A stretch of 60,650 nucleotides of DNA from assembly GCF_000682715.1 (NCBI RefSeq), contig NZ_AWFH01000009.1, forward strand, positions 1 to 60,650. The letters are read 5' to 3'. The position numbers and the translations under genes are program-made. The notes beneath the pieces were generated by a model. The model saw only the letters and a list, made by a program, of their open reading frames with translations. It was not told where the DNA came from and made no database searches. Of this stretch, positions 43,860 to 54,159 are shown one piece after another. Each line of letters starts with the position of its first letter. The stretch's first letter is position 1. The DNA comes from Hyphomonas atlantica corrig. (lineage in GTDB: Bacteria > Pseudomonadota > Alphaproteobacteria > Caulobacterales > Hyphomonadaceae).

Positions 43860-45110
43860 TCAAGCTGCCGATGCTTTAGCGGCAATCTCTTTCATTGATA
43901 TTGATGTATCTGCCAGAATGTCAGCCGATATTTTTGCACCTGACATGATGAGCTTTTTCGACGCCAGAAACTCCGGCGGGCTATTGATCGCGTCCACCGC
44001 GATGAGTGTGCCGTTTTTCAGGTAAAAGGCAGCGAATTTGCGGTCTTCCGGATTTCCGCGCACGACGATTTGGTCATACCCTTCGCTCAGGCCTGCGATT
44101 TGAAGTTTCAGGTCATATTGGTCGGACCAGAACCAGGGGCAGTCTTCGACAGGCCGTGACTTGCCGAGAATTGCCGCGGCGGCCAATTTGCCTTGCTCAA
44201 TCGCATTGTGAACGCTTTCCAGACGGCCGGAGCGTCCGAAGTGAACAAGCGGACGGCTCGCGCAATCGCCCGCCGCGAACACTCTCGGATCAGATGTACG
44301 TGCGTCGCGATCAACCAGGATGCCATTATTGCAACTGATCCCCGCGTCCTTGGCGAGTTCTTCGTTGGGCAGAATGCCAATCCCGACGAGCACGATATCT
44401 GCGTCCAAAATTGTTCCGTCACTCAACACAGCTTTCGAGACGGCTCCATCTTCCGTACCTTCGAGCTTCGAGAGGCTGGTTTCTGTTCGGATGTCCACGC
44501 CTTGCCGGCGGTGTTCGTTCTCGTAGAACTCACTCATGACGGGGCTGGTCACGCGAGCAAGAACGCGCGGTGCCATCTCAAGCACGGTTGCCTTCAGGCC
44601 CATTTGTTGGGCGACGGCAGCTGCTTCGAGCCCGATATAGCCAGCGCCAACGATAACGATGGAGCGGCCTGCGACCATTTGCGGGCGGATGCGCTCCACA
44701 TCAGCCAAATCCCTCAGCGCGTAGACATGTTCGAGATTGGCGCCTTCAATCGGCAGGTTCCGCGGGCGCGATCCGGTGGCGATGATCAGTGCGTCATAGT
44801 CGAGCTTGCCTCCATGTTCGATTTCGACGGTCCGGTCTGCTCGATTGATCGCGGTGGCGCGGGTCGAAAGGACCAGATCCACATTGTTGTCTTCGTACCA
44901 GGCCGCTGGTTTGAAATAGAGGCGTTCCTCGGCAAACTCGCCCTTCATGTAGGCTTTTGACAGGGGTGGACGCTGGTAAGGCAGGGCGGCTTCGGCGCCG
45001 ACAAGTGTCAGCTCGCCGTCATAGCCACCCATTCGCAGAGACTGGATCGCCTGTGCTGCGGCCTGACCACCGCCAAGCACCACAATTCGTTTTGCGTCCG
45101 TAAGATCCAA
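43860..45110 (-). CDS. FAD-dependent ferredoxin reductase
   Basis: A 416-residue flavoprotein of the putidaredoxin-reductase class: [17 protein letters not shown] (FAD), [34 protein letters not shown] (NADH), [11 protein letters not shown] and a C-terminal reductase domain. It passes electrons from NAD(P)H to the ferredoxin gene 17 bp downstream. I use the TTG at 45110, since no ATG lies near the required N-terminus; GGGA is the only upstream site. A 16-bp palindrome sits 32 bases before it. Confidence 0.88.
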   Translation of the reverse strand: MDLTDAKRIVVLGGGQAAAQAIQSLRMGGYDGELTLVGAEAALPYQRPPLSKAYMKGEFAEERLYFKPAAWYEDNNVDLVLSTRATAINRADRTVEIEHGGKLDYDALIIATGSRPRNLPIEGANLEHVYALRDLADVERIRPQMVAGRSIVIVGAGYIGLEAAAVAQQMGLKATVLEMAPRVLARVTSPVMSEFYENEHRRQGVDIRTETSLSKLEGTEDGAVSKAVLSDGTILDADIVLVGIGILPNEELAKDAGISCNNGILVDRDARTSDPRVFAAGDCASRPLVHFGRSGRLESVHNAIEQGKLAAAAILGKSRPVEDCPWFWSDQYDLKLQIAGLSEGYDQIVVRGNPEDRKFAAFYLKNGTLIAVDAINSPPEFLASKKLIMSGAKISADILADTSISMKEIAAKASAA

Positions 45111-45125
45111 AATCCCGTTCCCCGG

Positions 45126-45158
45126 CTACGTAGCGTCAATTCATGACGCATGCGTCAT
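45126..45158. promoter_or_regulatory. Perfect palindromes upstream of ferredoxin reductase: operator candidate
   Basis: ATGACGCATGCGTCAT (45143-45158) is a perfect 16-bp palindrome. GCGTCA also occurs at 45133-45138, so TGACGC/GCGTCA half-sites occur three times in alternating orientation, and CTACGTAG (45126-45133) is another palindrome. The cluster lies 16-48 bases before the reductase start, where a repressor or activator would act. Confidence 0.6.
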
Positions 45159-45274
45159 TTTTCCTGTTTCTAGGCCAGTCTGCCTGTTACCGCAAGGCAT
45201 GTCACCACGCCAATTGCCGCAATTTCGACAGGAAACGATGGTGTCTCCTGGTTCTCTTTTATATGCAGAATGTG

Positions 45275-45730
45275 ATGACTCAGACTTACGAACTAGAAGA
45301 CGAAGCCCGTACACTTCAATTAGGTGCGGAGCTGGCAAGCCTGGTGAAGCCGGGGGATGTGATTGCCCTGCATGGCGGGCTTGGTGCCGGCAAGACGACG
45401 TTCAGTCGCGGATTGATCTGCGCTTTGGTGCCTGTTGTTGAGGACGTGCCCAGCCCCACTTACACGCTGGTACAAGCTTATGATGGGCCAGAGTTTCCGG
45501 TCTGGCATTTTGACCTGTATCGCCTTGAGTCGCCCGATGAGATGGACGAAATCGGCTGGGATGAAACCCAAGACGGCGTGGCGCTGATCGAATGGCCAGA
45601 CAAGGCCGGTTCGCGGCTGCCAGCCTGGCGTCTCGACATTGTCTTTGACTTCGAGGGTGAGCATCGGCGCGTTACGCTGGAACCGCATGGCGAAGACTGG
45701 CAGAAACGGTGCGATGAGTTTCGATTCTAG
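45275..45730 (+). CDS. tsaE: tRNA t6A modification ATPase TsaE
   Basis: A 151-residue P-loop protein: GGLGAGKTTFSRGL near residue 32, SPTYTLVQAY, WHFDLYRLE and LIEWPDKAG, all TsaE landmarks. With TsaB/TsaD it makes threonylcarbamoyladenosine at A37 of ANN-decoding tRNAs. The start at 45275 is chosen from family length; an in-frame ATG at 45263 is equally possible, and no clear ribosome-binding site decides. It leads a five-gene overlapping series. Confidence 0.9.
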   Translation: MTQTYELEDEARTLQLGAELASLVKPGDVIALHGGLGAGKTTFSRGLICALVPVVEDVPSPTYTLVQAYDGPEFPVWHFDLYRLESPDEMDEIGWDETQDGVALIEWPDKAGSRLPAWRLDIVFDFEGEHRRVTLEPHGEDWQKRCDEFRF

Positions 45731-46805
45731 CATGCGTGATAAACTGATCGCCGCATTCCTCTCCCAGCATGGTTGGGGGGACGCGGTGTTGCTGCCACTT
45801 GGGCAAGATGCCTCTACGCGCCGCTACATTCGGCTGGCGATGCCAGATGGGACAACGGCCATGCTCATGGATGCTCCACGCATTGAGGCGGATCCGTGCC
45901 CACCGGATGCCGACGACGCGACGCGCACTGCGATGGGGTGGAACGCCCAGACGCGGCTGGCCGCATCGCGCGTGGATGCATTTGTGCTGATCGCCAATCA
46001 TCTGCGTTCGCTCGGCTTTGAGGCGCCAAAGGTCTTGGCCCATGACACGCAAGCTGGCCTCGCGCTGTTGCAGGATTTCGGAGACGGGATGGAACTCGCG
46101 CGTCATTTGGAGCGCACGCCGGAGCTTGAGGTTCCAGCCTACACGCTTGCCGCTGACATGCTGGCCCGGCTGCACGCTCATCCAATTCCTGATGTCGTCT
46201 CGGACGGCAATGAGCATTGGCCGATCCTGGAGTTTGACCGCCTCGCTCTGGCCTCGAACGCGGATCTCTATGCAGATTGGCTGCCGGTGGAAGCTGGTGG
46301 CAAAGCGCTCAGCGGAACCGCGCGAGCCAAATGGGAACAGGAGCGCGATGCGTTGATCGAACAAGCGATGTCGTTTCCGCGCGTGTTCACGCTGCGCGAT
46401 TACCATGCTGAGAACCTGCTGTGGCTCGGGGGCGATCGCATTGCATTGCTGGACTTTCAGGATGCGGTGAAAGGCTGGGACGCCTGGGATATGGCAATGC
46501 TGACACAGGATGCGCGAAGGGAAGTGTCCGAAGCGGCATCAGAGGCCGCCATCCGGCATTATCTCGACCAGACCGGAAAGGCGCGTGAGGCATTCGACGA
46601 ACGGCTCGCTGTAATTGGAGCGCTGAACGCGCTGCGCATTGCAGGTGTGTTTTCAAGGCTTCAACACCGCGATGGGAAGCCGCGCTACGGAACATTCCAG
46701 CCACGACAGTTGAAACTACTCGCGCGCAACCTGTCTCATCCTGCATTGGCTTCCATGGAGGCTTTCGTACGGGAAACGACACCTTTTGTATTTGAGGAAT
46801 CCTGA
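45714..46805 (+). CDS. amgK: N-acetylmuramate/N-acetylglucosamine anomeric kinase AmgK
   Basis: A 363-residue aminoglycoside-phosphotransferase-fold kinase: LGQDASTRRYIRL (glycine-rich loop region), VFTLRDYHAENLLWL (catalytic HxxN Brenner motif with Asp) and IALLDFQDAVKGWDAWDM. With the adjacent murU it forms the pathway that recycles cell-wall sugar to UDP-MurNAc, bypassing fosfomycin-sensitive MurA. I start at 45714, overlapping tsaE by 17 bases; the ATG at 45732 is an alternative. Confidence 0.88.
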   Translation: MSFDSSMRDKLIAAFLSQHGWGDAVLLPLGQDASTRRYIRLAMPDGTTAMLMDAPRIEADPCPPDADDATRTAMGWNAQTRLAASRVDAFVLIANHLRSLGFEAPKVLAHDTQAGLALLQDFGDGMELARHLERTPELEVPAYTLAADMLARLHAHPIPDVVSDGNEHWPILEFDRLALASNADLYADWLPVEAGGKALSGTARAKWEQERDALIEQAMSFPRVFTLRDYHAENLLWLGGDRIALLDFQDAVKGWDAWDMAMLTQDARREVSEAASEAAIRHYLDQTGKAREAFDERLAVIGALNALRIAGVFSRLQHRDGKPRYGTFQPRQLKLLARNLSHPALASMEAFVRETTPFVFEES

Positions 46806-47533
46806 TGCCGATTGAAGTTCCGCATACGGCCATGGTGCTCGCCGCCGGGTTGGGCACACGGATGAGGCCGCTGACGGATACGTGCCCGAAGCCGCTGATT
46901 GAAGTGTCCGGAAAGCGTCTTATGGACCGTATGATCGAGCCGCTGATTGCGGCCGGTGTGAAGCGGATTGTCGTTAATGTGCATTGGCTGGCCGATCAGG
47001 TGGAAAACCATGTTTCCGGCATCGAAGGTGCAGACGTGATTGTATCTGACGAGCGCGGCGAAGTGCTTGAAACAGGCGGGGCGCTGGCGAAGGCAGCGCC
47101 TTTGCTCGGCGAGGATCCTATCTTTGTCGTCAATACTGATGCGTTCTGGGGGCGCGGTGATCCAGCGCCGTTTGTTCAGCTGGCTGAGGTGTTTGATCCT
47201 GATCGCATGGATGAACTCCTGCTATTGGCCGACACCCAGCGCAGCCTCGGATATGGTGGCGCGGGGGACTTTATTCGGTCCGAAACCGGCAGCCTGTCCC
47301 GACGTGGTGACAATCCCTCAGCCCCTTGGGCGTATGCAGGCGTTCGCATTCTGAAGCCTCAGGCATTTGCCGGGCTGGAGGTTGAGCGGTTTTCAGTTGC
47401 CTGGCGTATCTGGGGGCCACTGGTTGAGGCGGGGCGATTGCACGGTCTGCCGCTGGATGATTTCTGGCTCCATGTCGGCGATCCGGACGCGTTGAAGGAT
47501 GCTGAGACGTGGTTGCGCTGTCATGGTCAGTGA
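46805..47533 (+). CDS. murU: N-acetylmuramate alpha-1-phosphate uridylyltransferase MurU
   Basis: A 242-residue nucleotidyltransferase: MVLAAGLGTRMRPLTDTCPK (signature), KPLIEVSGK and the metal-site Asp in FVVNTDAFWG. It turns MurNAc-1-phosphate from AmgK into UDP-MurNAc. Coupled to amgK by TGATG, and the next gene overlaps its end by 11 bases. Confidence 0.92.
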   Translation: MPIEVPHTAMVLAAGLGTRMRPLTDTCPKPLIEVSGKRLMDRMIEPLIAAGVKRIVVNVHWLADQVENHVSGIEGADVIVSDERGEVLETGGALAKAAPLLGEDPIFVVNTDAFWGRGDPAPFVQLAEVFDPDRMDELLLLADTQRSLGYGGAGDFIRSETGSLSRRGDNPSAPWAYAGVRILKPQAFAGLEVERFSVAWRIWGPLVEAGRLHGLPLDDFWLHVGDPDALKDAETWLRCHGQ

Positions 47534-50500
47534 TCCGAATATTTTCGGTGCCGGGGCGTCGAAGGCCTGGTCCATCCCGCCCGGCGAAAACTTCCTGAAG
47601 GCCCTCGCGACGGAACTGGCCCACGCCGTGAACCTTTCCGGGAATCCAGATGCGCTCGCTGATGCGACGATCTATGTGCCGAACAGGCGATCCGCACGTG
47701 AGTTGTCGGCGGCGCTGTATCTCGCCGCAAATGAAACGCCGATCCTGTCACCGGATATCCGCGCGATGGGGGATCTTGAAAGCGATGAGGCGCCTCCTGT
47801 TGCAGAGATATCCGAAACGGACCTGCCGCCAGCCGTAACGTCTGCCACGCGATTGGGGAATTTGGCGGCGCTGGTGCAAGCCTATTATCGCAATAGTTCC
47901 GGTATGGACGTGCCGCCTTCGTCCGCGCTTGCCGCAGCAAACGAACTCGCGCGTCTGCTGGATCAGGCGCATCTTAGCGCAGAGGCCGACTGGAGCGGCC
48001 TTCCTGATCTGGTGAAGGAAGCAGACCTCGCCCAGCATTGGGAAAACTCAGCGAAGTTCCTTGAAATCATCACAACGGCATGGCCAGCGTTTCTGAAAGA
48101 ACAGGGAGCTGCCGACCCACTCGAACGGCGCCTGCTGGCGGCTGAAGCGACCGCAAATGCGTGGCAGAGCGCTATGCCTCAGGCGCCCGTTATCATAGCG
48201 GGTTCTACTGGCGCAACGCCTTCAGGGCGTGCGCTGATGAAGGCTGCGCTTCAACTGCCGAAGGGGTTGGTCGTGTTTCCCGGGCTTGATAGGGATGTGT
48301 CCGAAGAGCAGCGTCTCGCGATTCTGTCCGAGATCGGACATCCCCAGAATGCTCTGATGAGTACGCTGCAGGACTTGAAGCTTGATCCCGGCGATGTCGC
48401 GGAGTGGCCACGAAGCCAGGCGAACCCTCACCGCTATGCACGCCGCCGCATGATCATGGAGGCGCTGGCACCTGCAGATGCTACTGCCGACTGGCGTGAC
48501 ACGCTTGATCAACTCGCTGCAAGTGCGGAGACGGATGTTGCGACCTTCGCGAGGCAGGCGTTGGATGGCTTGTCCCTGATTGAGGCGCCGGATGAACCTG
48601 CCGAAGCCTCCGCCATTTCTCTGATCATGCGGGAAACTCTTGAAGTTGAGGGCCGTACGGCGGCGCTTGTCACCCCGGACGCTGGCCTTGCCCGGCGGGT
48701 ATCGGCCTTGTTGAAGCGGTGGAACATAAACGTACCGCCTTCTGCCGGTATTCCGGTGGGGCGCACTGCAGCGGGCAGTTTTGTGGGACTCTGCGCCAAA
48801 TGGGCGGTTGATCCGGGCGATCCGGTTCTGATGATGTCTGTCCTGTCGCACGAACTCGCGGCGCCCGTTGAGGGGCTTGCGGATCTGGAATTGTATTTCC
48901 TGCGTGGTCCACGCCGTTGGCGATCCCTCGCCGAGTTAGTTGAGAGTATACGCTTGCGGGACACGATCGAGCCCTATCCTCAGTTCAAATCGGATCACCA
49001 GATTGCAGCAATTGATCTGGTCCAAAACCTCATTTCGCATTTCGATCATGCGCGGGCTGATCTGAGCCAGTTACAAGATGTCACTGGGGCTGAAGCGATA
49101 GAGCGCATTGCAGCTTTGTCGGAAGCGGTCAGCGAGACGCCAATGCCCTGGGCCGGCGAAGACGGGGCGGCCACAAGTCGCTTGCTGGAATTTGTCCGAG
49201 ACGTATCGGGATCACTTGGCCCGATGAAGCCATCGGCGCTGGCAGATCTGGTAAATGCTCAAGCGGCCCAGATGACGGTCAGCTTCGGTGAGGCGGAGCA
49301 TCCGCAATTGTCTATCTGGGGGCCATTGGAGGCGCGCCTGCAGACAGCAGACCGCGTCATTCTCGCTGGACTGAATGAAGACGTTTGGCCGAAACGACCG
49401 GCAGCTGACGCGTTTCTTCCGCGACATTTTCGGGCGCGATTGGGTCTTGGGGACCCGGAAGAGCGGATGGGTCTTGCGGCGCATGACTTTGCCCAACTTG
49501 CTTGTGCTCCAGACGTGACGCTGGTCTATTCGGCGCGTCGCAATGATGCTCCAGCGGTCGCGTCTCGCTGGGTCTGGCGTCTGAAAACGCTGGCGGAAGG
49601 CGCATTGGGCAAGGACGCGGCAGCGCATCTGGCGCCAACGGTGTTTGACCCTGTCGACCTTGTCGAGGCGCTGAAGAATGACGGTGTCGATTCACTCCCC
49701 GATTTCAATGCCGAGCCTACGCCCAGCGCACGGCCGGAAGGGTGGCCAAAGCGTCTTTCGGCGACGCGCGTCGATCTCCTGCAGAGAGACCCCTATGCAT
49801 TGTGGTGTGAGCAAGTGCTGGGGCTGTCGACCGTGGATGCCCTGAACGATGATCTTGGACCTGCGCCGCGTGGCACGGCCATTCACCGCGCTCTCGAACT
49901 TTTCGAGGAAGACGGGAGACCCAAAACATCCGAACAACTCATGGCGTTGCTCCGGCAGGAATTGCTTCGCGTAGGCGAGCCTGCGGATGCTTGGGCCGCC
50001 CGAGAGGCCGTCTGGCAGCGCACCGTCGATTGGTTTCTCGTCTGGCGCAGTCAGCGCGATACGTCAGGTGGGCGACTGAAGCAGGAAGTCAGAGGGCGGA
50101 TCGACTACGAAGTTGGCGGGCATGCTTTCACACTTTCAGCCACCGCTGACCGCATTGAGCGCACGGCGGTTGGGGACCTCGTTATTGTGGACTTCAAGAC
50201 TGGCAATCCACCGCGTGACAAGGAAGTCGCGACGGGCCTTAGCCAGCAAATGCCGCTCCAGGCCCTGATCGCGCAGAAGGGGGGCTATGAGGGCGTTCCA
50301 GCCGCGCGCGTCGATCAACTTCATTACGTTGCCTTCAAGGCCAAGCCAGATGCCTTTAGCCTCGGCGGGAAGCATAGTCTGCCGACTGAACCAGTGGAGA
50401 TGGCGGTTATCGCAGAAGAGGGATTGTTGCGCCTGATTGAGGCCTATCGTGAGCCGTCTGCACAATTCCTGTCTGCACCACGGGTCAAGTTCGTCAAGTA

Positions 50501-50579
50501 CGACAATGGCTACAATCTGCTCGCGCGTCGCGCCGAATGGGCAGGTGACACAGAAGACGGGGAGGCCGGTGATGTCTGA
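47523..50579 (+). CDS. addB: Double-strand break repair protein AddB (alphaproteobacterial type)
   Basis: A 1018-residue subunit of the AddAB helicase-nuclease. The C-terminal PD-(D/E)XK nuclease has VDFKTGNPP and QMPLQALIA; the body has the inactivated helicase fold. The N-terminus lacks a P-loop, and the four-Cys iron-sulfur cage of Bacillus AddB is absent, as in alphaproteobacterial AddB. It trims one strand during break processing before RecA loading. The ATG at 47523 overlaps murU; the earlier frame is not used because it reads inside murU. Confidence 0.92.
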   Translation: MVSDPNIFGAGASKAWSIPPGENFLKALATELAHAVNLSGNPDALADATIYVPNRRSARELSAALYLAANETPILSPDIRAMGDLESDEAPPVAEISETDLPPAVTSATRLGNLAALVQAYYRNSSGMDVPPSSALAAANELARLLDQAHLSAEADWSGLPDLVKEADLAQHWENSAKFLEIITTAWPAFLKEQGAADPLERRLLAAEATANAWQSAMPQAPVIIAGSTGATPSGRALMKAALQLPKGLVVFPGLDRDVSEEQRLAILSEIGHPQNALMSTLQDLKLDPGDVAEWPRSQANPHRYARRRMIMEALAPADATADWRDTLDQLAASAETDVATFARQALDGLSLIEAPDEPAEASAISLIMRETLEVEGRTAALVTPDAGLARRVSALLKRWNINVPPSAGIPVGRTAAGSFVGLCAKWAVDPGDPVLMMSVLSHELAAPVEGLADLELYFLRGPRRWRSLAELVESIRLRDTIEPYPQFKSDHQIAAIDLVQNLISHFDHARADLSQLQDVTGAEAIERIAALSEAVSETPMPWAGEDGAATSRLLEFVRDVSGSLGPMKPSALADLVNAQAAQMTVSFGEAEHPQLSIWGPLEARLQTADRVILAGLNEDVWPKRPAADAFLPRHFRARLGLGDPEERMGLAAHDFAQLACAPDVTLVYSARRNDAPAVASRWVWRLKTLAEGALGKDAAAHLAPTVFDPVDLVEALKNDGVDSLPDFNAEPTPSARPEGWPKRLSATRVDLLQRDPYALWCEQVLGLSTVDALNDDLGPAPRGTAIHRALELFEEDGRPKTSEQLMALLRQELLRVGEPADAWAAREAVWQRTVDWFLVWRSQRDTSGGRLKQEVRGRIDYEVGGHAFTLSATADRIERTAVGDLVIVDFKTGNPPRDKEVATGLSQQMPLQALIAQKGGYEGVPAARVDQLHYVAFKAKPDAFSLGGKHSLPTEPVEMAVIAEEGLLRLIEAYREPSAQFLSAPRVKFVKYDNGYNLLARRAEWAGDTEDGEAGDV

Positions 50580-53500
50580 TGTGAAGCTGACGGACAAACC
50601 GCAAGACACCGAAGACTATTTGCGTGCCAACAAGGCGCAGCTCGCGTCCGCAGATCCCTCGCACCCGGTCTTTGTGATGGCCAATGCAGGCAGCGGCAAG
50701 ACCAAGGTGCTGATCGACCGGGTTGCTCGTCTTCTGCTCAGGCGCGAAGATGGCCGCCCCGGTGCGAAGCCGGACTCCATCCTGTGTATCACCTACACAA
50801 AGGCGGCGGCCAACGAGATGTTGTCTCGCTTGTTCCGTACGCTCGGAAAATGGTCGATCATGCGCGACGAAGAGCTGCGCGAAGAGTTGTCTCGACTGGA
50901 AGGCCGACCTGTCAGCGCATATGAAACCGACGATTTGCGGGCGGCGCGGGCTCTGTTTGCTCGCGCGCTTGAAACGCCAGGTGGTCTACGTATCGAGACC
51001 ATTCATGCCTTCTGTGCACGTATCCTGCGGCGCTTCCCACTGGAGGCTGGTGTGTTGCCAGGTTTCGCGGAAATTGAGGAAGAAGAGGCGCAAGCCATCT
51101 GGCAGACTGTTCGTGCAGACGCTGTTCTGAAAGCGGCGGAGGTCGCACCCGAAGCGCTAAACGTGCTCGCATTAGAGGGCGGCCATGATGGCGCAGACGT
51201 CGCGCTTGATGCGATGCGCTACCAGATGAACATGTATCTGGAGTTTGCCGAGCAGTATGACTTTGATCAAGACCGAATGCGTGCTGCGTTGGTTGACGGA
51301 CTGAATGCGCCAGAGGCGAGCCCGTCTGAAATCCTGTCGCTTGCGATGGGTGAGGAAATGCCGATTGACGCATTGCGAGAAGCGCTGATCAGCTTGCGAG
51401 CTTCCGGAAAGCGGGATGACACGCGGACCGCCGATGCTGTCGAGGCCGCGTTGAGTGAAGAAGATCCAGTGCGGCGCTGGGAGTGCTACCGGCGTGCCTT
51501 TTTCGGTGCGACCGGAAATCCGTACAAGTCTCTGTATAACGCGGAAGCAGGCAAGGACGATAATGTTGTTTCCCTGTTTGCAACGAAAGCCGAAACGGGC
51601 TCAGAGGTCGCGCGAGTGGATGAAGTTGCTGCGAAGCTGAAGCTAGCCGAGACGGTTGAGCGTACATCAGCATTGTTGGCGGTTGGTCTGGACGCGCTGG
51701 TCGCTTATCAGGAAGAAAAACGGCGACGTGGGGCTCTGGACTTCGATGATCTCATCCGCAAGACACGAGACCTCCTGACACGGACCGGAATGTCAGACTG
51801 GGTGCTCTACAAGCTTGATGGCGGTATCAGTCACATCCTGCTTGATGAAGCGCAGGACACCAGCCCTGAACAATGGGAATTGATCAACGCCCTGACGAAC
51901 GAGTTCGCCGCGGGGCAGGGTGCAGAGCGCCAGCAGGACCCACGAACGCTATTTGTCGTGGGAGACGAGAAACAGTCCATTTACTCCTTTCAGGGCGCCG
52001 ATCCCGCAAAGCTGCGCGCGCAGGAACAGGACTATGTGCGTCGGGATTCCACCGCCGAGTCGCAGACGATGGAAATGTCGTTCCGTTCGTCGCCGGAAAT
52101 TCTGAGTTTTGTGGATGCGGTATGGAATTCAGCACCACCTATCGATGTGGCAGCGGGCACGCATCCATCGCTCTCCGCCGAGGGCGTGAAGCATACGGCG
52201 CGCCGCGCGGGTCAAGAGGGGCTCGTGGAATTGTGGTCCGTCGATGAGCGGGATGAGGACGAAGATGCTGACGCCTGGTCCCGTCCGGTGAACGCTATGA
52301 GGTCAAGTTCGCCTAAAGCGCGCCTTGCGACACGACTGGCGCAAGAGCTGAAGGCCATGGTAAAGCGCGGCGAGACTGTCTGGGAAGAACTGCCTGACCG
52401 GAGTTGGCAACGGCGTGCAATGCGACCGGAAGACATTCTGATTCTCGTTCGCAGTCGGACAGGCGGCTTGTTTGACGCGATGATTTCTGCCTTGAAGGCT
52501 GCCGGACTACCTGTTGCAGGCGCAGACAGGCTGAAGCTTACCGACCACATTGCCGTGCAGGACTGCCTGAACCTCATGAGGTTCGCGCTGTTACCCGAAA
52601 GGGACCTGGCGCTCGCCGAAATTCTGAGGGGGCCGTTTGTTGGCCTCGTGGACGATGATAGATATCTCTATCCGCTCGCTTCGGAGCGCAGGCGAGGGGA
52701 GACATTGTGGTCGCGTGTTCAGGCGAGTTCCGATCCAGACGTGCAGCAGGCGTCCAGGTTTCTTTCCGGCCTGATCGCCAACAAGAGAAAGCCGCCTTAC
52801 GAATTTCTCTCTGAAGTTCTGGATGTGCCGGGTGCGGACGGGAAGACAGGGTGGGAAAAGATCAATGCCCGGCTCGGCACACCCGCGCACGATCCGGTTG
52901 AGGCATTGCTCTCGCGCGCTCAGGGTTTTGATGCATCCGAGCCTTCATCCCTTCAGGCTTTTGTCGCTGAAATGGAAGCGAAGCTCGTAGAGATCAAACG
53001 AGACCTTGCTGCGCCGGAGGGGCAGGTGCGCGTAATGACGGTGCACGGAGCAAAAGGCTTGCAGGCGCCGGTGGTTGTGATGCCGGATACGACAGCTGGC
53101 CCAAAGAGCGTTTCTTCCACCATGTTCGACGTGGATGGCATGCCAGTCTGGTCTCCCAGGAAAGATAGCGACGTGCCAGCAGCAGAGCTGGAACGTGCCA
53201 TCGCCAATGCCAAAGCCGAAGAAGAATTTCGTCGATTGCTCTATGTAGCCCTAACGCGGGCACAAGACAGATTGATCATCGCCGGGCATTGGCACGGCGC
53301 GCGACCGCCAGGCTATCATGACCGAAGCTGGTATGCCTTGTGCCAAACTGCGATGAACAAGCTCGGCGGCGATGCCGACGAGTATGGCGTCCACCGGTTT
53401 GGCGACTTGCCGCCCAAGCTTGCGCCAAGCAAGGATGGTAGACATGCTTTGGCCGATCTGCCGAACTGGGTCTCGACCTCACCAGACCAGCCAGGCAGCG

Positions 53501-54099
53501 CACGCCGTTTCGGAGCGCCGTCCAGCCTTCTGGGCCGCAAGACGCCTGTGCTCGCGCCATTCAGCCAGACCCGGCAGGAACGTCTCCGTCGAGGCCGGAT
53601 CATCCACGCTTTGCTGGAATACCTGCCTGCGCTTCCCAAAGAGGCGCGGATTGATTCTGCCGACAAATATCTTGCCCGTTTGCCGGACCTGGAAGACGGT
53701 GAGCGGGAGGAGATGGCCGAGGCTGTATTCGGTATTCTCGATGCGCCAGAGATGCAGACGCTCTTTCAGCCAGGCGGCCGGGCGGAGGCGGCGATTGTGG
53801 GGTCTGCTCCAGAATTGCCAGATGGTCTGATCGTGAATGGTCGGGTGGACCGACTGGTCGTGACACAAGACGAAGTTCTGATTGTGGATTTCAAGACTGA
53901 TCAGCCCGCTCCGGAGTCCCCCGAGGGGGTGGCGGAGACCTATCGGGCTCAGATGGCGGCCTATTGGGCCGTTTTGCGCCGGGCCTATCCGGGCCGGCAA
54001 ATACGCACCGCTCTCTGCTGGACCGACGGTCCGCGCCTGATGTTCCTGCCTGAAGAGATGCTGTTAGAAGCGCTAAAGGGTGCGCAGAGCGTGGTTTGA
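50572..54099 (+). CDS. addA: Double-strand break repair helicase-nuclease AddA
   Basis: A 1175-residue SF1 helicase: Walker A ANAGSGKTKVLIDR near residue 37, Walker B ILLDEAQDTSPEQW, GDEKQSIYSFQGADP, LLYVALTRAQDRLI, and a C-terminal nuclease VDFKTDQPAP. It unwinds broken ends and cuts the 3' strand, with AddB cutting the other, up to a Chi-like site. The ATG at 50572 overlaps addB by eight bases, and GGGGAGG lies six bases ahead; the long upstream frame reads inside addB. Confidence 0.94.
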   Translation: MSDVKLTDKPQDTEDYLRANKAQLASADPSHPVFVMANAGSGKTKVLIDRVARLLLRREDGRPGAKPDSILCITYTKAAANEMLSRLFRTLGKWSIMRDEELREELSRLEGRPVSAYETDDLRAARALFARALETPGGLRIETIHAFCARILRRFPLEAGVLPGFAEIEEEEAQAIWQTVRADAVLKAAEVAPEALNVLALEGGHDGADVALDAMRYQMNMYLEFAEQYDFDQDRMRAALVDGLNAPEASPSEILSLAMGEEMPIDALREALISLRASGKRDDTRTADAVEAALSEEDPVRRWECYRRAFFGATGNPYKSLYNAEAGKDDNVVSLFATKAETGSEVARVDEVAAKLKLAETVERTSALLAVGLDALVAYQEEKRRRGALDFDDLIRKTRDLLTRTGMSDWVLYKLDGGISHILLDEAQDTSPEQWELINALTNEFAAGQGAERQQDPRTLFVVGDEKQSIYSFQGADPAKLRAQEQDYVRRDSTAESQTMEMSFRSSPEILSFVDAVWNSAPPIDVAAGTHPSLSAEGVKHTARRAGQEGLVELWSVDERDEDEDADAWSRPVNAMRSSSPKARLATRLAQELKAMVKRGETVWEELPDRSWQRRAMRPEDILILVRSRTGGLFDAMISALKAAGLPVAGADRLKLTDHIAVQDCLNLMRFALLPERDLALAEILRGPFVGLVDDDRYLYPLASERRRGETLWSRVQASSDPDVQQASRFLSGLIANKRKPPYEFLSEVLDVPGADGKTGWEKINARLGTPAHDPVEALLSRAQGFDASEPSSLQAFVAEMEAKLVEIKRDLAAPEGQVRVMTVHGAKGLQAPVVVMPDTTAGPKSVSSTMFDVDGMPVWSPRKDSDVPAAELERAIANAKAEEEFRRLLYVALTRAQDRLIIAGHWHGARPPGYHDRSWYALCQTAMNKLGGDADEYGVHRFGDLPPKLAPSKDGRHALADLPNWVSTSPDQPGSARRFGAPSSLLGRKTPVLAPFSQTRQERLRRGRIIHALLEYLPALPKEARIDSADKYLARLPDLEDGEREEMAEAVFGILDAPEMQTLFQPGGRAEAAIVGSAPELPDGLIVNGRVDRLVVTQDEVLIVDFKTDQPAPESPEGVAETYRAQMAAYWAVLRRAYPGRQIRTALCWTDGPRLMFLPEEMLLEALKGAQSVV

Positions 54100-54126
54100 C
54101 TTGCTGAAAGAGTCCCTATGTATGAT
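54096..54126 (+). promoter_or_regulatory. Possible promoter of trxA
   Basis: TTGACT (54096-54101) and TATGAT (54121-54126) are 19 bases apart, ahead of the trxA start at 54160. Spacing is longer than ideal. Confidence 0.4.
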
Positions 54127-54159
54127 CCAACGGAAACAAAAGCATGAAGGAGCCAAGGC

